DNA of 8,439 bases from positions 1-8,439 of the forward strand of contig JADJWY010000029.1 in the NCBI GenBank assembly GCA_016716085.1. Reading direction: 5' to 3'. The position numbers and the translations under genes were made by a program. The stretch is from Hahellaceae bacterium (GTDB taxonomy: Bacteria; Pseudomonadota; Gammaproteobacteria; Pseudomonadales; Oleiphilaceae). Numbering within the stretch: position 1 is the first letter of the stretch; every line of letters starts with the position of its first letter. Under the pieces are notes generated by a model. The model made no database searches and was not told where the DNA came from. It saw only the letters and a list, made by a program, of their open reading frames with translations. This document shows, piece by piece, positions 5,812 through 8,439 of the stretch.

Positions 5812-6005
5812 CGAAGTGGAACACTAACCGATAGCAGGCTGTTCGAAAGCGCGGATTGCCGAAAGCTAGAGACTTGCTGCTTGAAGCCAGAAGAAGTTAT
5901 TTATTCTGGCATCTGACGATTTTATTTATTTTGAAAATCGGGTTATGCCGGTTCGATTATCAGTAAGTCAAAACAGATTTACTCGTCTTGTGTCACAGGG
6001 GTGGT
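5812..6005 (+). other. Intergenic or decayed stretch before the pre-integrase gene
   Basis: No convincing gene was found. A frame open from about 5842 reads 'RKRGLPKARDLLLEARRS' and becomes very hydrophobic before a stop near 5970, but it lacks a start codon with a ribosome binding site. The right half is AT-rich (5898-5940), contains two TTATTTATT direct repeats and an inverted repeat, and might carry a promoter or operator. Confidence 0.3.
5917..5940 (+). repeat. AT-rich inverted repeat upstream of the integrase cluster
   Basis: CGATTTT (5917-5923) and AAAATCG (5934-5940) form a perfect seven-base inverted repeat around a ten-base loop (ATTTATTTTG). It could be a binding site for a dimeric regulator or the excisionase, or a weak hairpin. 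It has no T-run after it, so a terminator is not supported on this strand. Confidence 0.3.
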
Positions 6006-6215
6006 GTGAGTATCGAGTATTATCCGCTGACGATCTCGTCAATCGACCGGAGCCGGGACACCCGGCAAGCAATCCACGCAGTCCTCGACAGAAACGGGAT
6101 CTATTACATTACCCGTCTGGATGGGACTATCATCACGACGTGGCACCACGTCAATCACCCAGCGATGCAACGGGCCGCCAATCACGATGAACCGGATTTC
6201 TCGAAGGTAAGCTGA
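6006..6215 (+). CDS. 70-residue pre-integrase protein of unknown function, intact
   Basis: GTG 6006 follows CAGGGGTGGT and opens an unbroken frame of 69 codons to TGA 6213-6215. The integrase ATG at 6217 begins one base after the stop, so the two are almost certainly co-translated. The protein contains 'ISSIDRSRDTRQAIHAVLDR' (helix), 'NGIYYITRLDGTIITTWHHV' (beta hairpin) and 'NHPAMQRAANHDEPDFSKVS'. Proteins of this shape directly upstream of tyrosine integrases are common in temperate phages and have no firm function; an accessory DNA-binding or excision role is possible. GTG 6006 is chosen over the longer upstream extension (from 5988) because of the ribosome binding site and because the family-like sequence starts there. 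Confidence 0.65.
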   Translation: MSIEYYPLTISSIDRSRDTRQAIHAVLDRNGIYYITRLDGTIITTWHHVNHPAMQRAANHDEPDFSKVS

Positions 6216-6216
6216 G

Positions 6217-7010
6217 ATGGGACGAAAGAGAAAGGAAGCAGACCGTTGGATGCCAGCGAAGCTTTACGCAGGTAAGTCTGCGTATGAGTACCCGCGACAA
6301 AGTCAGGGGGTGTGCATTCGCGTGTGGGCTCTGGCTTACTCGGGACGTTAATACCGCAGATTTACTGAGAAGTATAGGCGTTACAACGACTGCTGGCAGC
6401 TTTCGGAGATTAGCTGGTGATTACCTTATTTCACAAGTTCAAGAAGCTCGCCAACAGGACGCAGAAGGATTATGAGATTACCAGGGAAAAGCTGAAGCCG
6501 GTGTTCATGCATGTCAAAGTCGACAGCATCAAGCCCAGAAGAGCACATCCGTCAGTACATGGATAGAAAATTGCATCATCCTGAGACTCAGGTAGACAGG
6601 CATCACGCTTTCATGACGCAGATATTTGACTGAGGTTTTGAAGAGAAAGCTAAATCTAACCCTTGCCGTGGGGTCTCAAAGTTCAGTGAGGCGAAAGCCG
6701 GGGATAGGTACTATCGAGGATTGGGAATAGCGGCCGTATATGCAGAAGCCACCTAACTCTGAAGGTCGCCATGGAGATAAGCTCACCGTGCGCTGACCCG
6801 ACAGGGCGACGTTGTAAGCTCACAAAGGCCCAACTGCTTGAAGGGGATCTTCATACTGTAAAGGTAAAACAGGACGAAGCAAATCAAAAGTGGAGTGATC
6901 GACTTCGGACAGCCGTGGCATTAAGCGCCAGCATTGAGACAAGATCAAAACAATTTTACGTCATACCTAACTCAGCACAACTCAGATAGGGTTCAATAAA
7001 TTTGGCTATG
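6217..7010 (+). CDS. int: Phage tyrosine integrase, frameshifted and apparently 3' truncated
   Basis: Tyrosine recombinases integrate phage DNA at attachment sites. ATG 6217 opens with 'MGRKRKEADRWMPAKLYAGK', an arm-type N-terminal domain typical of one phage integrase group, followed by 'GVCIRVWALA'. Core-binding pieces are 'LANRTQKDYEITREKLKPVF' (about 6445-6500) and 'IKPEHIRQYMDRK' (about 6530-6570). The catalytic domain begins with 'SNPCRGVSKFSEAK' (about 6656-6695) and 'VAMEISSPCA' and contains 'LTRQGDV', whose Arg (6799-6801) is the first catalytic Arg. Then come 'KLTKAQLLE', 'QKWSDRLRTAVALSASIETR' and 'KQFYVIPNSAQLR'. After 'GFNKFGY' (about 6990-7010) I find no HxxR box, no second His and no catalytic Tyr motif in any forward frame. 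About 80-90 C-terminal residues of the usual 340 or so are therefore missing. At least eight indels lie within the gene. Confidence 0.85.
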
Positions 7011-7092
7011 AAAAGCTGCCCAGTGATGAAGCGATGGAAAACTCAATGTTATAAGGGTAAAGTCAAAGCTTTGAGATAATTCATATTGGACC
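7011..7092. other. Junction between convergent integrase and tail modules
   Basis: This short stretch separates the last recognisable integrase residues (+) from the lipoprotein stop (-). In a lambda-like circular phage map the attachment site attP would lie here or nearby. I see no clear core repeat, tRNA-like segment or hairpin with T-run. Some of it may still belong to the integrase or lipoprotein 3' ends, blurred by indels. Confidence 0.3.
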
Positions 7093-7353
7093 TCACCTGA
7101 AAGTGAACTCCCGTCTTACTCCGCACGCAGTTGAAGCCATACCCCATCACTAGTAATGCAGGATTGATGAGATATTACTCGCAGAATCCGATAACTTTGT
7201 GGAATGGGATGGTCTCTGCGCCAACAGCCCCGAACCGGTTTGGCGCAAAGTGTTCTACAACATCGAGGCCGGGCGGGTGAACGCCAATGGCGACGTAAAC
7301 CGACTGACAGCCTGACAACATGATGATGCAGGCCACCATGGTTAAACGGCCAC
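7093..7353 (-). CDS. Small phage lipoprotein downstream of the tail fibre gene, frameshifted
   Basis: On the minus strand a GGAGG (7365-7361) precedes GTG 7353; with one base dropped before the in-frame ATG 7339 the product starts 'RLTMVACIIMLSGCQSVYVA'. LSGC is a lipobox, so the mature protein would be lipid-anchored at the Cys and exported by Sec. It continues 'IGVHPPGLD', 'HFAPNRFGAVGAETIPFHKV' and 'IGFCE', stops at TAA about 7174 in the present frame, and after an indel goes on with 'ISSI' and 'VMGYGFN', ending near TGA 7095-7093. The ending 'FCEH.SSIP....GYG.N' is familiar from small lipoproteins encoded beside phage tail genes. Their role is not established; superinfection exclusion at the outer membrane is a reasonable guess. 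Repaired length is about 85 residues. Confidence 0.5.
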
Positions 7354-7383
7354 ACTGAAACCTCCGCCAGCCACCGTTGCATA

Positions 7384-8439
7384 TTAGACTGCGTTGGTGG
7401 TTTTGATCCAAGTTGGCCACCGCGGGTGGTCGATCACAACCGCCGGTGTGCCATCTGGAGCTGCAGCTGATTGGCCTGGTTTGCGTCACCCGCCAGTTGT
7501 ACTGCGTAAATGTGACACCAGATGTTGATCCGGCTACCTCCGGAGCTTGAGGTGGTACGCCTCCAGATCCTGTCGCTTTTGCGCTGACACCGATACCGGT
7601 TGTTGCCTCGCCTTTGACACCGGCACCGCTCGTTGCCACGCCTTTGACGCCTGTGCCGGATCCAGTTGCTTCGCCATGAACACCAAGACCTGTGTTTGTC
7701 TGACCGTGTACACCTTTTGCAGCAGTTCCGTTACCAGTGCCATATACGCCAGTACCATCCGATCCATCAAAGGCTATGCCGACAACACCGGCATAGCCTG
7801 CAGTGTTGTCTGCGTAGGTTTCCCCCCTGACGCCGGTGCCAAGCGTTGAGGTGCCCTGCACTCCATACGCTCCCGTCGCCGTAGTTGACGCTGTGGACTT
7901 AATGCCGGTTGTGAATCCTGCGAGATGAATTCCAGTGGCCGTATATCCACCATTGGCTTGCAACCAGATTCCGCCGTGCCGATAATTCGAGCTACCAATC
8001 TCGATTGCAAAAGCGCCATCGGCATTGGACAGATTCCCTACTTTCACGTTGTCTCTGACGGTTCCATCACCTGAATTCCAATACCCGTGGAATTTATTAT
8101 CAGACGCCAGGATGCTTACTCTTTCACCAGACGATGCGGTTTGAATTGTCCCACCGGTGATAGTTGGCGCTGAGATTGTCGCGCCCGCAGCTATGTTGGT
8201 GGCCGTTACATCACCTTTTACGATTAAAGTATTGGCAGATTGGTCCCACATGACATAGTTGTCTGACAACTGGTCACCTAATACGACATCGCCGCCTTCC
8301 TTAACATCGAAAATGACCGCACTGCCGATCTTGGTGTGCAGTAACGAGTAATATGATCCCTACGGATTAACTGGCCCGATGATTGTTTGGGTCGTTCCTC
8401 AAGTGACTATCACCTGACCATTGACCTGCAGCTGCTCGC
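7384..8439 (-). CDS. Tail fibre / host-specificity (gpJ-like) protein, C-terminal part, 5' end beyond window
   Basis: The minus-strand frame is open for most of the region and continues past the right edge. From the N-terminal side: 'KIGSAVIFDVKEGGDVVLGD' and 'SDNYVMWDQSANTLIVKGD', a hinge common to the end of gpJ-type tail tip proteins before 'VTATNIAAGATISAPTITGG'; then 'ASDNKFHGYWNSGDG' and a beta-rich carbohydrate-type segment; then a run of GxGV repeats (7556-7876); then, after frame changes near 7510-7550 and 7450, 'VQLAGDANQANQLQLQM' and 'GTPAVVIDHPRWPTWIKTTN', ending at TAA 7386-7384. gpJ and side-fibre proteins sit at the tail tip and contact the host receptor. Two stops lie in the main frame at 8362-8360 (TAG) and 8401-8399 (TGA). 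The tail fibre assignment is firm; gpJ versus separate fibre is less so, as the upstream domains are outside the window. Confidence 0.75.
7556..7876 (-). repeat. GxGV coding repeats in the tail fibre
   Basis: About eight to ten imperfect repeats of eight to nine residues of the type GTGVxGxA, for example 'GTGVYGTG', 'AKGVHGQT', 'GLGVHGEA', 'GTGVKGVA', 'GAGVKGEA' and 'GIGVSAKA'. They probably fold as a triple-stranded beta helix or similar fibre shaft. At DNA level they are about 24-30 base units with synonymous variation. Confidence 0.65.

Noticed and set aside
6980..7005. GGGTTCAA resembling a tRNA T-loop, as a possible att core
   Set aside because: It reads as integrase ('GFNKF') and no paired stem or tRNA 3' end flanks it.
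7116..7382. His/Arg-rich minus-strand frame
   Set aside because: It is an alternative frame of the lipoprotein; the frame with the lipobox and conserved ending is preferred.
7547..7849. Plus-strand cysteine-rich open frame
   Set aside because: It is the antisense of the GxGV repeat codons; the alternating Cys pattern is a by-product of glycine-rich coding on the other strand.
7556..7876. CRISPR-like repeated units
   Set aside because: Units are imperfect, have no spacer structure and are in frame with the fibre protein repeats.
1..8439. Programmed ribosomal frameshifting or genetic code change as explanation for broken genes
   Set aside because: Breaks are too many, in unrelated genes and in both directions, with no shared slippery-site context; sequencing error is simpler.

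Overview
The window looks like part of a temperate tailed bacteriophage genome, most likely from a gammaproteobacterial host. The host guess is an inference from the families present and a roughly balanced base composition. Nearly every gene is broken by single-base indels, but the protein remnants on both sides of each break are well conserved and gene-end overlaps survive. This pattern fits an error-rich long-read sequence better than ancient decay. Gene spans are therefore reconstructed across frames, and frame changes are described entry by entry.

Layout. From 1 to about 7010 all recognised genes lie on the + strand and form one early, lambda PL-like operon. It starts with the C-terminal half of a DEAD/DEAH (superfamily 2) helicase (1-960), a small unknown gene, and a short cytosine-methyltransferase-like protein (1199-1758). 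A run of tiny accessory genes follows (1925-4453). Many of these encode paired-cysteine (zinc-ribbon-like) mini-proteins, two encode DUF551-type C-termini, one is a 37-residue membrane peptide, and one is an Acb2/Tad1-hairpin-type protein (2929-3145), the family that sequesters cyclic nucleotide signals of CBASS/Thoeris defence. Next come an unrecognised gene (4503-4963), a GIY-YIG domain protein (4968-5505), a small excisionase-like DNA-binding protein (5547-5811), a 70-residue protein (6006-6215) and a tyrosine integrase (from 6217).

From about 7090 to the right edge the genes are on the - strand: a small lipoprotein (7093-7353), and upstream of it the C-terminal part of a tail fibre / host-specificity (gpJ-like) protein with GxGV repeats (7384-8439). 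Integrase and tail genes converge, as they do around attP in lambda-type phage chromosomes, which suggests the free or circular phage form rather than an integrated prophage. However, the integrase loses its catalytic C-terminus near 7010, so the convergence point could also be a rearrangement or chimera.

How the genes fit together: the operon ends in integration functions (excisionase-like, small pre-integrase gene, integrase). The stretch between helicase and GIY-YIG protein is an accessory belt whose best-recognised members (Acb2-like sponge, methyltransferase-like protein) point to counter-defence. No tRNA, rRNA, CRISPR array or insertion sequence was seen.
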